Assembly: GCA_017430365.1 (NCBI GenBank)
Contig: JAFRNC010000002.1
Location: 124,001-188,000, forward strand
Length of the DNA: 64,000 bases
Source of the DNA: Bacteroidales bacterium
GTDB taxonomy: Bacteria; Bacteroidota; Bacteroidia; Bacteroidales; UBA932
Direction of reading: 5' to 3'
Shown here: positions 49,893 to 59,565 of the stretch, in pieces
Position numbering within the stretch: position 1 is the stretch's first letter
Layout: each line of letters opens with the position of its first letter
Notes under the pieces: generated by a model
The model's input: the letters and a program-made list of their open reading frames with translations, nothing else
Databases searched by the model: none
Told to the model about the DNA's origin: nothing
Program-made: the position numbers and the translations under genes

Positions 49893-50172
49893 AGTTCAGT
49901 CCATCAAGTTCGACGCAGACCAGAAACTGCTTGATTACATCGACAAGAAGGTCAGCAAGATCGAAAAATTCTACGAAGACATCGTGCGCACGGAGGTAGA
50001 CCTCTCCCTGCTCGCCGATCCGCAGAACAAGAACGTGAAGGTTCACGTCTTCATCCCGGGCAACGAACTGGTTGTCGAACGCAACAATGACACGTTCGAA
50101 GGCGCCGTCAACGACTGCGTCGCCACGCTCAAGGATCTTCTCGTTTCCGAGAAGGAGAGACGTTACAAATAA
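49882..50172 (+). CDS. hpf: Ribosome hibernation-promoting factor, short form
   Basis: This 96-residue protein is of the HPF/RaiA type: MEIKVQSIKFDADQKLLDYIDKKVSKIEKFY and KVHVFIPGNELVVERNNDTFEGAV make the beta-alpha-beta-beta-beta-alpha fold, and it ends in the basic SEKERRYK. It binds the 30S A/P sites in stationary phase. It lacks the C-terminal dimerization domain of the long form. It is cotranscribed with xerC. Confidence 0.94.
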   Translation: MEIKVQSIKFDADQKLLDYIDKKVSKIEKFYEDIVRTEVDLSLLADPQNKNVKVHVFIPGNELVVERNNDTFEGAVNDCVATLKDLLVSEKERRYK

Positions 50173-50176
50173 CGGA

Positions 50177-51133
50177 TCAGAAAAATAAGGAAATCAATTC
50201 TTCCGGGCCGATGCCCGAGAAATATTCGCCGGTCGCCACTTCGTTGAGGCGGCCGGCGATTTCTTTCCTGTCGTGAAGGCACCCTTCGATCAGGGAGCAG
50301 AACTCATCCGTGGGGCGCTCGAAGAAATAGTCGCCATAAATCCGCAGCCCCCGTATCCTTCCGCCCCGTACATCGAAATGGGCCTCGACCAGGCCGGCGG
50401 GAAACTTCCTGACATTCGAGAAAGCATAGGAAGGGGATGCGCCGAAATTCCAACCGGGATTTGCAAACCGCTCTTCGCGGAGCGAACCGATGGCCCTGAG
50501 ATCCTCTTCGGAATACTCATACGGCGTACATTCCAACCTCGAACCGACCGATCCGGCAAGACGGCCGATAAAATCCTCCACCGTCATAGGCGTTGAAAGG
50601 TATCCGGAGAGGTTAGCCACACGGCTCCTTACCGACTGCACCGACTTCCCGGAGAATTTCTCGGGACGGGGCCTGAGTGCCGCCGACAGCCTGTCGAACG
50701 ACGCATCAAAGAGGAGCGTGCCGTGCTCCAGCACCCTGGAGCCGTGCTTGCAGACAGCCGTACCGGAAAACTTCCGGCCGTCGACAGTAAGGTCGTTCCG
50801 GCCTTCGCAGCGGCCTTCAATTCCCATTTCTCGCAGGGCGTCAAGTATGACATCCGTGAACCGTTCCCCCTTCAGGTCGAAGAAAGAGTAGTTCACATTC
50901 CCTGTGTCGTGGAAAACCGCCCCTCCGCCCGTCATGCGGCGGACTACCGGGATGTGGTTCCGCTCCACGAAATCGAGGTCGATCTCGGCATAGGCATTCT
51001 GGTGACGGCCGATTATCACGCTGTCGGAATTGCGCCAGATCCGCACGAACGGTTCGCTCCGGCGCGTAAGCAGGTACTCCTCCGCGGCCAGGTTCCAGGA
51101 AGGGTCGGTTCCCCGGTCTACGATCAGGTACAT
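50177..51133 (-). CDS. lplA: Lipoate-protein ligase
   Basis: This 318-residue enzyme has the BPL/LPL catalytic domain: RIWRNSDSVIIGRHQNAY, the lipoyl-AMP-binding RRMTGGGAVFHDTGN, and KFSGTAVCKHGSRVLEHGTLLF. The C-terminal accessory domain (about 225-318) has the GWNFGASPSYAFSNVR pattern. It attaches lipoate to E2 and glycine cleavage proteins. Its start overlaps the obg stop by one base (TGATG). Confidence 0.92.
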   Translation of the reverse strand: MYLIVDRGTDPSWNLAAEEYLLTRRSEPFVRIWRNSDSVIIGRHQNAYAEIDLDFVERNHIPVVRRMTGGGAVFHDTGNVNYSFFDLKGERFTDVILDALREMGIEGRCEGRNDLTVDGRKFSGTAVCKHGSRVLEHGTLLFDASFDRLSAALRPRPEKFSGKSVQSVRSRVANLSGYLSTPMTVEDFIGRLAGSVGSRLECTPYEYSEEDLRAIGSLREERFANPGWNFGASPSYAFSNVRKFPAGLVEAHFDVRGGRIRGLRIYGDYFFERPTDEFCSLIEGCLHDRKEIAGRLNEVATGEYFSGIGPEELISLFF

Positions 51134-52140
51134 CAGATTTCAGAGTTGAGGGTATTCCAAAGCAGATCTTTCAGCTCCTGTATCCCCTCTCCCGTCATGG
51201 ATGATATCATGATGGACGGGACCTTGCGGGGAAGATGCCTCCTTACCTCCTTCCGAAGTTCGTCGTCGAGCATGTCGCACTTGGTTATGGCGACCACGCG
51301 CTCCTTGTCCAGAAGTTCGGGATTGTAGAGTTTTAGTTCCCTCTGCAGTATGCGGTACTCCCCAGCGATGTCCTTGCTGTCGGCGGGAATCATGAAGAGA
51401 AGCATGGCATTGCGCTCTATGTGCCTCAGGAAACGGAGGCCCAGTCCCCTGCCCTCGTGCGCACCCTCGATTATGCCGGGGATGTCGGCCATAACGAAAG
51501 ATTTGTCGTCGTAATAGTTCACTATTCCCAGCTGGGGCTCGAGAGTGGTGAAGGCATAATCAGCGATCTTGGGCTTCGCGGCAGACACTACGGAAAGAAG
51601 CGTGGATTTGCCGGCATTGGGAAATCCCACCAGCCCGACGTCTGCAAGCACCTTGAGTTCCAGCACGTACCATCCCTCCACACCGGGCTCTCCGGGCTGG
51701 GCGAAGCGCGGGGTCTGGTTGGTGGCGCTCTTGAAGAAATTGTTGCCGAGGCCGCCGCGGCCGCCGCGGGCAAGGATCTTCTCCTCCCCGTCCTCGAGGA
51801 TCTCGAAGAGCACCTCGCCGGTCTCGCCGTCCCTCGCCACCGTTCCGAGAGGGACCTGGAGAATGACGTCGGCGCCCTGTTTGCCGTGCTTCAGCTGTCC
51901 TGAACCGGCTCCACCGTCCTCGGCCTTGATATGCTTCTTGTACTTGAGGTGGATCAGGGTCCACATCTGCCTGTTTCCGCGCAGGATGATGTGTCCGCCC
52001 CGGCCGCCGTCGCCGCCGTCGGGGCCTCCCTTGGGCACATACTTGGCCCTGTGCAGGTGCATCGATCCGTTACCCCCGTCGCCGCTCTTGCAGAAGATGC
52101 GGACGTAGTCTATGAAATTGGTGCCTGTCTCGAAACTCAT
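51133..52140 (-). CDS. obg: Obg/CgtA GTPase, ribosome assembly
   Basis: This 335-residue GTPase has the glycine-rich Obg fold (about 3-160, [21 protein letters not shown] and [18 protein letters not shown]), then the G domain with G1 GFPNAGKS, G3 [16 protein letters not shown] and G4 TKCDML. It ends with [15 protein letters not shown] and lacks the optional OCT domain. Obg is needed for late 50S assembly. In many relatives obg follows adk; here the two are separated and on opposite strands. Confidence 0.96.
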   Translation of the reverse strand: MSFETGTNFIDYVRIFCKSGDGGNGSMHLHRAKYVPKGGPDGGDGGRGGHIILRGNRQMWTLIHLKYKKHIKAEDGGAGSGQLKHGKQGADVILQVPLGTVARDGETGEVLFEILEDGEEKILARGGRGGLGNNFFKSATNQTPRFAQPGEPGVEGWYVLELKVLADVGLVGFPNAGKSTLLSVVSAAKPKIADYAFTTLEPQLGIVNYYDDKSFVMADIPGIIEGAHEGRGLGLRFLRHIERNAMLLFMIPADSKDIAGEYRILQRELKLYNPELLDKERVVAITKCDMLDDELRKEVRRHLPRKVPSIMISSMTGEGIQELKDLLWNTLNSEI

Positions 52141-52199
52141 TTGATTCCTTGCCTATTATCCTACAAATTTAGGATTATTATTTGAAACACCAATGGGGC

Positions 52200-52469
52200 A
52201 TCCGGGCACGGCGTACGTCACAGCCGGCTGCAGATATCCTGCTCTACCCCTGACGTACCGCCAACGGTGTCCGCGCCCGCGTCGCCCTCGTGATGCAGGA
52301 CTGGGATGCCGCGAAGAGGTATGCCGACGCGAAGACCGGAGCCAACCACGTTCCCGCAGTCGCATCGGTCCTGCAGATCCCTGCCAACGATCCCCGCTGG
52401 ATCTTCGCCATCCCTCAGGATGAGATCGACGCCAACGACCTGATCGACAAGAACGTCAACCAGCGCTAA
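52200..52469 (+). pseudogene. 3' relic of a SusD/RagB-family gene
   Basis: The plus-strand frame from 52254 to the TAA at 52467-52469 encodes a protein end with ARVALVMQDWDAAKRYAD, then a tail with IFAIPQDEIDANDLID, typical of the C-terminus of SusD-like glycan-binding lipoproteins. A TGA at 52251-52253 interrupts it, and upstream in-frame codons (AADILLYP) still look coding. No other part of a SusD gene or a SusC partner is present. It is a degraded remnant of a polysaccharide-utilization or similar locus. Confidence 0.65.
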
Positions 52470-52488
52470 CAGGCTGCTGTGACAAAAT

Positions 52489-52521
52489 GAAGGGGGCGCC
52501 CAGGCGGGCGTCCCCTTTTTT
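52489..52521 (+). terminator. Terminator after the SusD relic
   Basis: GGGGGCGCCC pairs with GGGCGTCCCC, followed by a T-run on the plus strand. It may be retained from the lost gene and lies before the convergent ettA gene. Confidence 0.7.
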
Positions 52522-52537
52522 GTCAGGTCCTTGTCTG

Positions 52538-54211
52538 CTATTTCAGTTTCTTATATTTGAATCTCTTCGGCTCGGTGTTGCCGAGACGCATCTTGCGGTT
52601 CGCCTCGTATTCGCTGTAACTTCCCTCGAAGAAATAGACCTGGGAATCTCCCTCGAACGCCAGGATATGGGTGGCGATACGGTCGAGGAACCAGCGGTCG
52701 TGCGAGATCACGACGGCGCATCCGGCGAAGTTTTCCAGACCCTCCTCCAGGGCGCGTATCGTATTGACATCCACATCGTTGGTGGGCTCGTCCAGAAGGA
52801 GCACATTGGCATTCTCCTTGAGAGTCAGCGCCAGGTGCAGCCTGTTCCTCTCGCCGCCGCTGAGTACGCCGCATAGTTTCTCCTGGTCGGCCCCAGCGAA
52901 GTTGAAGCGGGAGATGTAGGCCCGGGCGTTCACCTCGCGGTTGCCCAGTTTCACGTATTCGGAATTTTCAGCAATGGTCTCATATACGGTCAGGTCGGGG
53001 TCGATCTGCTTGTGCTGCTGGTCGACATAGGCTATCTTCACGGTTTCTCCCACCTCGAAACTGCCGGCGTCGGGCTGTTCGTAGCCCATGATAAGGCGGA
53101 ACAGCGTGGTCTTGCCGGCTCCGTTCGGCCCGATTACACCGACTATGCCAGCAGGGGGAAGGGAGAATGTCAGGTTCTCGAAAAGAACCCTGTCGCCGAA
53201 AGCCTTGCTTACACCCTTGCACTCGATGACCTTGTTGCCCAGACGGGGACCGTTCGGGATGTATATCTCGAGTTTCTCCTCTTTCTGTTTCGTATCCGCG
53301 TTGAGCATCTTCTCGTAGGCGTTCAGACGTGCCTTTCCCTTGGCCTGACGTGCTTTCGGGGCCATGCGCACCCATTCCAGCTCGCGTTCCAGGGTCTTGC
53401 GGCGCTTGCTCTCCTGCTTCTCCTCCATAGCCAGACGGGCGCTCTTCTGCTCCAGCCATGACGAGTAATTGCCTTTCCAGGGGATGCCTTCGCCGCGGTC
53501 GAGTTCCAGGATCCAGCCTGCCACGTTGTCCAGGAAATAGCGGTCGTGCGTCACGGCGATCACGGTACCCTTGTACTGCTGGAGATGGGCTTCCAGCCAC
53601 TGGATCGATTCGGTATCGAGATGGTTGGTAGGCTCGTCGAGCAGGAGTACGTCGGGTTCGCGGAGGAGCAGGCGGCACAGTGCGACGCGGCGCCTCTCGC
53701 CGCCGCTGAGCGTGGCCACGGATGCATCGGGGTCGGGGCACTGTAGGGCGTCCATCGCACGCTCCAGTTTCGCGTCGATATCCCATCCGCCTGCATGGTC
53801 GATCGCTTCCGTAAGTTCTCCCTGGCGTTCGATCAGTTCGTTCATCCGGTCGTCGTCCATCGGTTCCATGAAGGCCTGGTTGACTTCCTCGTATTCTTTC
53901 AGCAGGTCCATCACCTCCTGCACACCCTCCTGGACCACTTCAAGGACCGTCTTGGAATTGTCAAGCTGCGGTTCCTGTTCGAGATAGCCCACTGTGTAGC
54001 CGGGAGCGAATACGACCTCGCCGTGAGTCGGTTTCTCGATGCCGGCGATAATCTTCATCACGGTCGATTTTCCGGCTCCGTTGAGACCGATGATGCCGAT
54101 TTTCGCGCCGTAGAAGAAGGAGAGATAGATATCCTTGAGAATAACTTTGTTGTTGTGCGGCAGGATCTTGCTCACACCGTTCATCGAGAAGATGATCTTT
54201 TCGTCAGCCAT
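52538..54211 (-). CDS. ettA: ABC-F translation factor EttA
   Basis: This 557-residue protein has two ABC domains with Walker A GLNGAGKST and GPNGAGKTT, signatures LSGGERRRVALC and LSGGERNRLHLA, and Walker B LLLDEPTNHLD and LLLDEPTNDVD. The EttA tail ISHDRWFLDRIATHILAFEG is fully recognisable. EttA binds the ribosomal E site and throttles initiation according to ADP/ATP ratio. No membrane domain exists, as expected. It is followed by the cytidylate-kinase-like gene on the same strand. Confidence 0.95.
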   Translation of the reverse strand: MADEKIIFSMNGVSKILPHNNKVILKDIYLSFFYGAKIGIIGLNGAGKSTVMKIIAGIEKPTHGEVVFAPGYTVGYLEQEPQLDNSKTVLEVVQEGVQEVMDLLKEYEEVNQAFMEPMDDDRMNELIERQGELTEAIDHAGGWDIDAKLERAMDALQCPDPDASVATLSGGERRRVALCRLLLREPDVLLLDEPTNHLDTESIQWLEAHLQQYKGTVIAVTHDRYFLDNVAGWILELDRGEGIPWKGNYSSWLEQKSARLAMEEKQESKRRKTLERELEWVRMAPKARQAKGKARLNAYEKMLNADTKQKEEKLEIYIPNGPRLGNKVIECKGVSKAFGDRVLFENLTFSLPPAGIVGVIGPNGAGKTTLFRLIMGYEQPDAGSFEVGETVKIAYVDQQHKQIDPDLTVYETIAENSEYVKLGNREVNARAYISRFNFAGADQEKLCGVLSGGERNRLHLALTLKENANVLLLDEPTNDVDVNTIRALEEGLENFAGCAVVISHDRWFLDRIATHILAFEGDSQVYFFEGSYSEYEANRKMRLGNTEPKRFKYKKLK

Positions 54212-54215
54212 AACG

Positions 54216-54851
54216 TCAGATGAGATTGCGTTGTTTCATATAATACTTGATCAGGTCCGTCACCTTTTCGAGATCGTCCCCGAGTTTGGACGAGTTTATA
54301 CAGAGGTCGTAGCTGGAGGAGTCGCCCCACTTCTTGAAAGTGTAGTAATTATAGTACTCGGAACGCTTGCGGTCTCCCTGCTCTATGTACCGCCGCGCTT
54401 CCTCCTCGGACAAACTCTCTCCCGCCATTATCCGTTTCAGGCGCGTTTCGATGTCGGCGCTGATGAAAACGGTGAAGAGCCGGGGCTCGTCGCGCAGGAT
54501 GTAGTCGGCGCAGCGGCCGACTATGATGCAGTCTTCCTTGGCCGCGATTCCGCGCATCACCTCGCTCTGAATCTGGAACAGCCGGTCTTCATTCATCACG
54601 CTGTCGGTGCCCACGCGGTTGTAGAGTCCGAGCAGGGAGCGTACGCTCTGTAGTGCGCCTATTACTCCGCGTGAGGACTTTTCGTCGCGGCGCTCGAACA
54701 CTTTCTCGTCGAGACCGCTCTTGCGGGCCACTTCGAATAACAGCTCCTTGTCGTAGATTTTCAGGCCGAATTCGTGCGACAGCAGCCTGGCCACGCCGAG
54801 GCCGCCCGCGCCTATCTGGCGCCCGATTGAGATGATCAGGTGAGATTCCAT
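54216..54851 (-). CDS. Cytidylate kinase-like family protein
   Basis: This 211-residue P-loop-type kinase starts LIISIGRQIGAGGLGVARLL, where the Walker A-like sequence is GRQIGAGG, and continues with FGLKIYDKELLFEVARKSGL, DCIIVGRCADYIL and the lid-like MAGESLSEEEARRYIEQGDRKRSEYYN. This is the cytidylate-kinase-like family common in Firmicutes and Bacteroidetes; its substrate is not established. It sits five bases before ettA on the same transcript and 10 bases after the MATE gene. Confidence 0.85.
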   Translation of the reverse strand: MESHLIISIGRQIGAGGLGVARLLSHEFGLKIYDKELLFEVARKSGLDEKVFERRDEKSSRGVIGALQSVRSLLGLYNRVGTDSVMNEDRLFQIQSEVMRGIAAKEDCIIVGRCADYILRDEPRLFTVFISADIETRLKRIMAGESLSEEEARRYIEQGDRKRSEYYNYYTFKKWGDSSSYDLCINSSKLGDDLEKVTDLIKYYMKQRNLI

Positions 54852-54861
54852 ATCGCGATTG

Positions 54862-56268
54862 TTATGCGGTTTCTATTGTTTCGGGCGTTTTGGGGGATTC
54901 CGCCGCTGCGGCCTGCATAGCCTCCTGCTCGTGCTTGAAACTGCGCTTCAACTGGGCGAGCATGATCTCGGATACCACAAGGGCGGCAAGGTCGGAGGCG
55001 GGCATGCTGAGCCACACGCCGTCGGCACCGAACCAGAGGGGCAGTACCGCCAGGAAGGGCAGGAGGAAAATCAGCTGGCGGGAGAGCGAAAGGAAAATGG
55101 CCTTGTTGGCCAGACCTATGCTCTGGAAGAAATTCGAGATTACCATCTGGCGGCCGATGATGAAGAAAATCAGCACAGTGATCCGGAAGCCGCGGGCTGC
55201 CAGGCCGATCAGTTCTTCATCGTGGGTGAATAGGGACACCGCTGCACGGGGGAATACCATTCCCACGATAAAGCAGGTGAAAGTCACCACCAGGGCGCAC
55301 TTGACGGTCAGGTTGAGCACCTCGAGCACGCGGTCGTACTGCTTCGCCCCGTAATTGTAACCTGCTATAGGCTGCATTCCCTGGTTGAATCCCATGACTA
55401 TCATGAGGAACAGGAACACCAGACGGTTCACTATGCCGTATGCGCCGATGGCCAGGTCGCCTCCGTATCGCTTGAACTGGTTGTTGATGAATATCACCAC
55501 GAAACAAGACGCCACATTCATCAGGAACGGTGCCAGGCCTATCGCGAGCGAACGTCTGGCGATGCCCCAGTCCAGTCCGAAAGTTTCACGGGAGAGGTGA
55601 AGGAATTCCCTCTTGTCGCAGATGATGCGCATGATCCAGACGAAGGCCACGAACTGGGAGATGATGGTCGCGATGGCGGCTCCCTGAATGCCCATGTCGA
55701 AGACGAAAATGAAAATGGGGTCGAGTATCGTGTTGAGAGTTACGGTCAGGATAGTGGCGTACATCGCTTTCTGGGGATGCCCTGAAACGCGGACTATGGA
55801 GTTCAGGCCGAAATACAGATGGGTTATGACATTTCCCAGCAGTATCGGGATCATGTAGCTGCGGGCATATGGCAGCGTGGCGTCGCTGGCTCCGAAAAAG
55901 CGCAGGATGGGATTGAGGAATGTCAGGGCTATCGCCGCGAACAGGGCGCCGACCAGCACGTTCAGGATGAACACGTTGCTGAGGACCTTCTTGGCTACCG
56001 GATAGTTCTTCTGGCCAAGGAGCACGGAAATCAGGGTGGCGCCGCCGACACCGACCAGGGTGCCGAAAGCGGCGGAGAGATTCATCAGGGGGAATGTAAG
56101 CGCCAGGCCGGAGATGGCCATTGGACCGCATCCCTGCCCGATGAAGATGCTGTCCACCATATTGTAGAGCGAGGAGGCCGTCATGGCGATGATCGCAGGC
56201 ATCGCATATTGCTTCAGGAGCTTGCCGACCTTCTCGGTACCTAGTTCAAGGGGAATGTTTTCTGCCAT
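54862..56268 (-). CDS. MATE-family multidrug efflux transporter
   Basis: This 468-residue membrane protein has 12 predicted helices in two homologous halves. The N-terminus GTEKVGKLLKQYAMPAIIAMTASSLYNMVDSIFIG and GVGGATLISVLLGQ are typical MATE landmarks; the second half has GFNQGMQPIAGYNYGAKQYDRV. It is an Na+ or H+ antiporter of unknown substrate. The start at 56268 (MAENIPLELG) follows a TATCTTTG box by six bases; codons upstream of it come from the hairpin repeat. Confidence 0.92.
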   Translation of the reverse strand: MAENIPLELGTEKVGKLLKQYAMPAIIAMTASSLYNMVDSIFIGQGCGPMAISGLALTFPLMNLSAAFGTLVGVGGATLISVLLGQKNYPVAKKVLSNVFILNVLVGALFAAIALTFLNPILRFFGASDATLPYARSYMIPILLGNVITHLYFGLNSIVRVSGHPQKAMYATILTVTLNTILDPIFIFVFDMGIQGAAIATIISQFVAFVWIMRIICDKREFLHLSRETFGLDWGIARRSLAIGLAPFLMNVASCFVVIFINNQFKRYGGDLAIGAYGIVNRLVFLFLMIVMGFNQGMQPIAGYNYGAKQYDRVLEVLNLTVKCALVVTFTCFIVGMVFPRAAVSLFTHDEELIGLAARGFRITVLIFFIIGRQMVISNFFQSIGLANKAIFLSLSRQLIFLLPFLAVLPLWFGADGVWLSMPASDLAALVVSEIMLAQLKRSFKHEQEAMQAAAAESPKTPETIETA

Positions 56269-56274
56269 ATTATG

Positions 56275-56282
56275 CAAAGATA
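56275..56282 (-). promoter_or_regulatory. -7 box abutting the MATE start codon
   Basis: TATCTTTG on the minus strand ends six bases before the ATG at 56268, suggesting a leaderless transcript. A -33 element is not obvious. Confidence 0.4.
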
Positions 56283-56315
56283 CAAAAAACGGCCGACATT
56301 TTTCCGCCGCCCCAA

Positions 56316-56436
56316 TTTTCCGCTGCAACGGACGCAGTTGACAATCAGCCGATTACAAGAGTTGATCCCCCTGTTTTTCAGGGGGATCAACTTGTATAAG
56401 TTCCTGATTTGCTGATGTGTACATTGCAGCGGAATT
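56316..56436 (+). repeat. Long hairpin repeat, copy B
   Basis: TTTTCCGCTGCAA (56316-56328) to TTGCAGCGGAA (56424-56434). The centre is a perfect 14-bp stem, AGTTGATCCCCCTG/CAGGGGGATCAACT, with a five-T loop. GC-rich flanks (CCGCC/GGCGG) extend the terminal repeat. Lies in the gap between the MATE and GntP genes. Confidence 0.92.
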
Positions 56437-56507
56437 TTGGCGGCAGTCTCTCTTTACCGCAGCGGAAAGACTCATTTCACCTGATTTTTTCGTAACTTGC
56501 ATCTGTT

Positions 56508-57869
56508 ATGACCGGCGTTTCCCTCATTATCGCGTTCGTCGTGGCGATTGCCGCCATGATCCTGCTCATTTCAAAGCTGAGGGTGCATCCGTTCCTGGCC
56601 ATCCTGCTGGTTTCACTGGTTCTGGCGCTGCTTGCGGGGATTCCCCTGACTCAGATTCCAGGGGTGATAGGCAGCGGATTCGCCTCCACTTTCACTTCCA
56701 TCGGCATCGTCATCATCCTTGGGGCCTTCATAGGTACTGTGCTGGAAAAGACAGGCGCCGCACTCAGACTCGCCGACATGGTCATCCGGATGGTCGGCCG
56801 CAAGCGCCCGGCTCTGGCCATGGAGCTGATGGGCTGGGTCGTGTCGATCCCGGTTTTCTGCGACAGCGGTTTCGTGATCCTCGATCCGATCCGCCGTGCG
56901 ATGGTACGGAAGACAGGTGTCTCGAGCGTCGCCATGACCGTATGCCTGTCATGCGGCCTCTATGTAGCCCACGTTTTCATCCCGCCGACGCCCGGTCCGC
57001 TGGCAGCGGCCCAGGCGCTCGGACTCGAAAACAATCTGCTGCTTGTCATCGGCATCGGTGTCCTCTGCTCGGTATTCCCGCTGATCGCCGGCTATTTCTT
57101 CGCCCGGGCCATCGGCAGGAAGGTAAGGAGTGAAGACGAGATGGATGGAAATAATGTGGGCGATGCGGGGTCGTACGAAGCGCTCAAGGCCGGTTTCGGC
57201 CGCCTGCCTTCCGGACTTGGCTCGGTGGCTCCGCTGATAGTGCCGATCCTGCTCATGGCAGTTTCTTCGGTAGCTTCCATGGCGCACTGGACGGGATGGG
57301 GCGCCGATATATGCCTTTTCCTGGGTACTCCTATCATGGCGCTGGCAGTCGGTGCAGTCCTGGCCATCTGCCTGCTTTTCTCCTCCGGGAAAGGGAAGTA
57401 CTTCTATTCCTTGACCAACGACACGCTCAGGACGGTCGGGCCCATCCTTTTCGTGACCGCCGCCGGAGGCGTGCTCGGCAAGGTCATAGCCTCATCCGAC
57501 ATGGTGAACTACATTACGGCACATGCCGATACGGTCAAGAGTATCGGGATATTCTTCCCCTTCCTGCTGGCCGCCGTCCTCAAGACTGCGCAGGGTTCCT
57601 CCACGGTTGCAATCACTACTACGGCCGGCATCGTGGCACCGCTGATGGCGGCCCTCGGTTTCGTCACGCCGGTCGATGCGGCCCTGGTCGTCGTCGCCAT
57701 CGGCGCCGGCGCCATGACCGTTTCACATGCCAACGACTCTTACTTCTGGGTGGTCACCAGTTTCGGCAAATTGTTTATCCACGACGGCTACCGCACCCAG
57801 ACACTGATGACACTCGTCATCGGCCTGGCTTCCATGCTGGAAGTATTCCTGCTCAGCCTGTTATTCTGA
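56508..57869 (+). CDS. GntP-family gluconate/organic acid permease
   Basis: This 453-residue transporter has about 12 helices. Family markers include KLRVHPFLAILLVSLVLALLAGIPL, VFCDSGFVILDPI, CLSCGLYVAHVFIPPTPGP and near the end SHANDSYFWVVTSFG. GntP proteins import gluconate or related hydroxy acids with protons. No sugar-acid kinase lies near, so the substrate is open. It is followed after 27 bases by the phosphoesterase gene. Confidence 0.93.
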   Translation: MTGVSLIIAFVVAIAAMILLISKLRVHPFLAILLVSLVLALLAGIPLTQIPGVIGSGFASTFTSIGIVIILGAFIGTVLEKTGAALRLADMVIRMVGRKRPALAMELMGWVVSIPVFCDSGFVILDPIRRAMVRKTGVSSVAMTVCLSCGLYVAHVFIPPTPGPLAAAQALGLENNLLLVIGIGVLCSVFPLIAGYFFARAIGRKVRSEDEMDGNNVGDAGSYEALKAGFGRLPSGLGSVAPLIVPILLMAVSSVASMAHWTGWGADICLFLGTPIMALAVGAVLAICLLFSSGKGKYFYSLTNDTLRTVGPILFVTAAGGVLGKVIASSDMVNYITAHADTVKSIGIFFPFLLAAVLKTAQGSSTVAITTTAGIVAPLMAALGFVTPVDAALVVVAIGAGAMTVSHANDSYFWVVTSFGKLFIHDGYRTQTLMTLVIGLASMLEVFLLSLLF

Positions 57870-57896
57870 TCTTTCTGAACCTTTGGGATTGCAATC

Positions 57897-59333
57897 ATGA
57901 AACGAAGAGACTTTATCAAGACATCGGCGCTGCTTGCAGTGGCGGCCGGGTCGGGTGAATTGATGAAGGCCGGGGCAATGCCGGCCGAAGGGATGTACAC
58001 CGGACCGTCAGAGGCGGCAGGCCCCGAAACGGATGCGTGTCCTGAAGCAGAAGCTGTGCCGGATCCATTTGAGCCGGAAGAACCGGCCGCGGAGCGGCTC
58101 ATCGTTTCCGCTCCCATGCTGCAGAACTTTGCAGAGACATCGATTGGAGTCGCCTTCGCGGTAAGCGCCCTGGCCAACGGCTATGTCCTTGTAGGTGAGA
58201 GCCCGGACCTGACCGACGCAAGGAAGGTCCTGTGCGGCGGTTATCGGGTTACGGACATCGACGACCGGGTTGTCCGTGTGCGCATTACCGGGCTCAAGCC
58301 CTCAACACGATATTACTACCGGATCGGGGCCGACCGCATCAGTTATGAAGGCGGCTACAGGATGAAGATTCTCGGTACGGAAGAAGACCCCAGGACATAT
58401 AGTTTCACAACAGCAGGTGCAGGGACGGATGGCGGTTTCTGCGTAATAAACGATACTCATGCCCGCTGGGAGCCTTTCGGGCTGGCAATTGAGAAAATAG
58501 CGGCGCTGAGCCCCGCCTGTGTCATCTGGAACGGCGACGCCAGCAATGTGGAGGAAACTGTCGAAGCGCAGATCCGTATCTTCCTCAATCCGGCCGTCGG
58601 GCGGAAGGACTACGCCAGCGGGATACCATATCTGTTCTCACCAGGCAACCACGACAGCCGGGGCATGGCCAACCGACATCTCGAGAGGGTGTGGATGTTC
58701 AGGCAGCCCGAGGAACGGCTTCCCCGCGACTGGGACCTGGGGAGGAATTTTGCCGTCCGTCTCGGCGACATGGCGCTTATCGGACTCGATACCGCGGAAG
58801 ACAAACTCGATACCAATCCGATCTTTGCAGGCCTTTTTACCAGCGGCCCGTACCGTGAGGCGCAGGTCGAATGGCTTCGCGACGCTCTCTCGCGCGAGGA
58901 GATACGCACCGCTCCTTTCCTGGTCGCTTTCTGCCATATACCTCTTTTCGACGACATTCCAAGCCACAATCCGGGAGACGTGGCCCCGGACGACAAAGAT
59001 CCGCAGTACAGCACGGACTATGCATACTGGCAGCGCACCTGCGCCCGGCTGTGGGCCCCGCTGCTGGAAGAAGCCGGCTGCCAGGTGGTTATAACTGCAC
59101 ACCAGCACCGCTACCGTTATTTCGCCCCTGATGAAGGCCGCAGTTGGGCCCAGATTATCGGAGGCGGCCCTGAAATGGGGTTCACCGGTTCCGGTGAAAA
59201 CCGCAGGGAAGATCCCGGCAAGTTCCCCACAGTCATTGAAGGCGCCGTCCGGGACGGCTGTCTCGGGATCACCGTCCACAACCTGCTGACCGATACCGTG
59301 CAGGACCGCTTCACCTACCTTCCCCGACGCTGA
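57897..59333 (+). CDS. Tat-exported metallophosphoesterase with purple-acid-phosphatase-like N-domain
   Basis: This 478-residue protein has a twin-arginine signal (MKRRDFIKTSALLAVAAG), an acidic Pro/Glu/Ala linker, a fibronectin-like N-domain (about 70-170, ending LKPSTRYYYRIGADRISY), and a calcineurin-like phosphoesterase domain with FCVINDTHARWEPFG, CVIWNGDASNVE, LFSPGNHDSRG, FCHIPLFDD and TAHQHRYRY. The metal ligands are all present, though the first motif has ND instead of GD. The substrate is unknown, probably a phosphoester outside the inner membrane. It may be cotranscribed with the GntP permease. Confidence 0.9.
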   Translation: MKRRDFIKTSALLAVAAGSGELMKAGAMPAEGMYTGPSEAAGPETDACPEAEAVPDPFEPEEPAAERLIVSAPMLQNFAETSIGVAFAVSALANGYVLVGESPDLTDARKVLCGGYRVTDIDDRVVRVRITGLKPSTRYYYRIGADRISYEGGYRMKILGTEEDPRTYSFTTAGAGTDGGFCVINDTHARWEPFGLAIEKIAALSPACVIWNGDASNVEETVEAQIRIFLNPAVGRKDYASGIPYLFSPGNHDSRGMANRHLERVWMFRQPEERLPRDWDLGRNFAVRLGDMALIGLDTAEDKLDTNPIFAGLFTSGPYREAQVEWLRDALSREEIRTAPFLVAFCHIPLFDDIPSHNPGDVAPDDKDPQYSTDYAYWQRTCARLWAPLLEEAGCQVVITAHQHRYRYFAPDEGRSWAQIIGGGPEMGFTGSGENRREDPGKFPTVIEGAVRDGCLGITVHNLLTDTVQDRFTYLPRR

Positions 59334-59440
59334 CGCGGCCGCAGGGCCGGGCAATAGCGGCGATCCATAGAAGCATGCCGCTGTCGCCCCGGTCCTGAGC
59401 GCCAGAACACTTGGCGCCCTGGATTGTTTTGCCCCCTCCT

Positions 59441-59565
59441 CTTTTTCCGCTGCAACGGACGCAATTGACAGTCAGCCTATTATGCAAGTTGACCCCCTCC
59501 TTTTTCGAGGGGGTCAACTCATGTAAGTCCCTGATTGAATGATGCGTACATTGCAGCGGAAAAAG
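59441..59565 (+). repeat. Long hairpin repeat, copy C, next to the HUH transposase
   Basis: 125 bp. CTTTTTCCGCTGCAA (59441-59455) and TTGCAGCGGAAAAAG (59551-59565) are a perfect 15-bp inverted repeat. The centre is AGTTGACCCCCTC/GAGGGGGTCAACT with a seven-base loop, and CAGTCAG/CTGATTG-type arms lie between, so the whole element can fold into one imperfect hairpin. It lies 110 bases upstream of the RAYT start codon. Confidence 0.93.
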
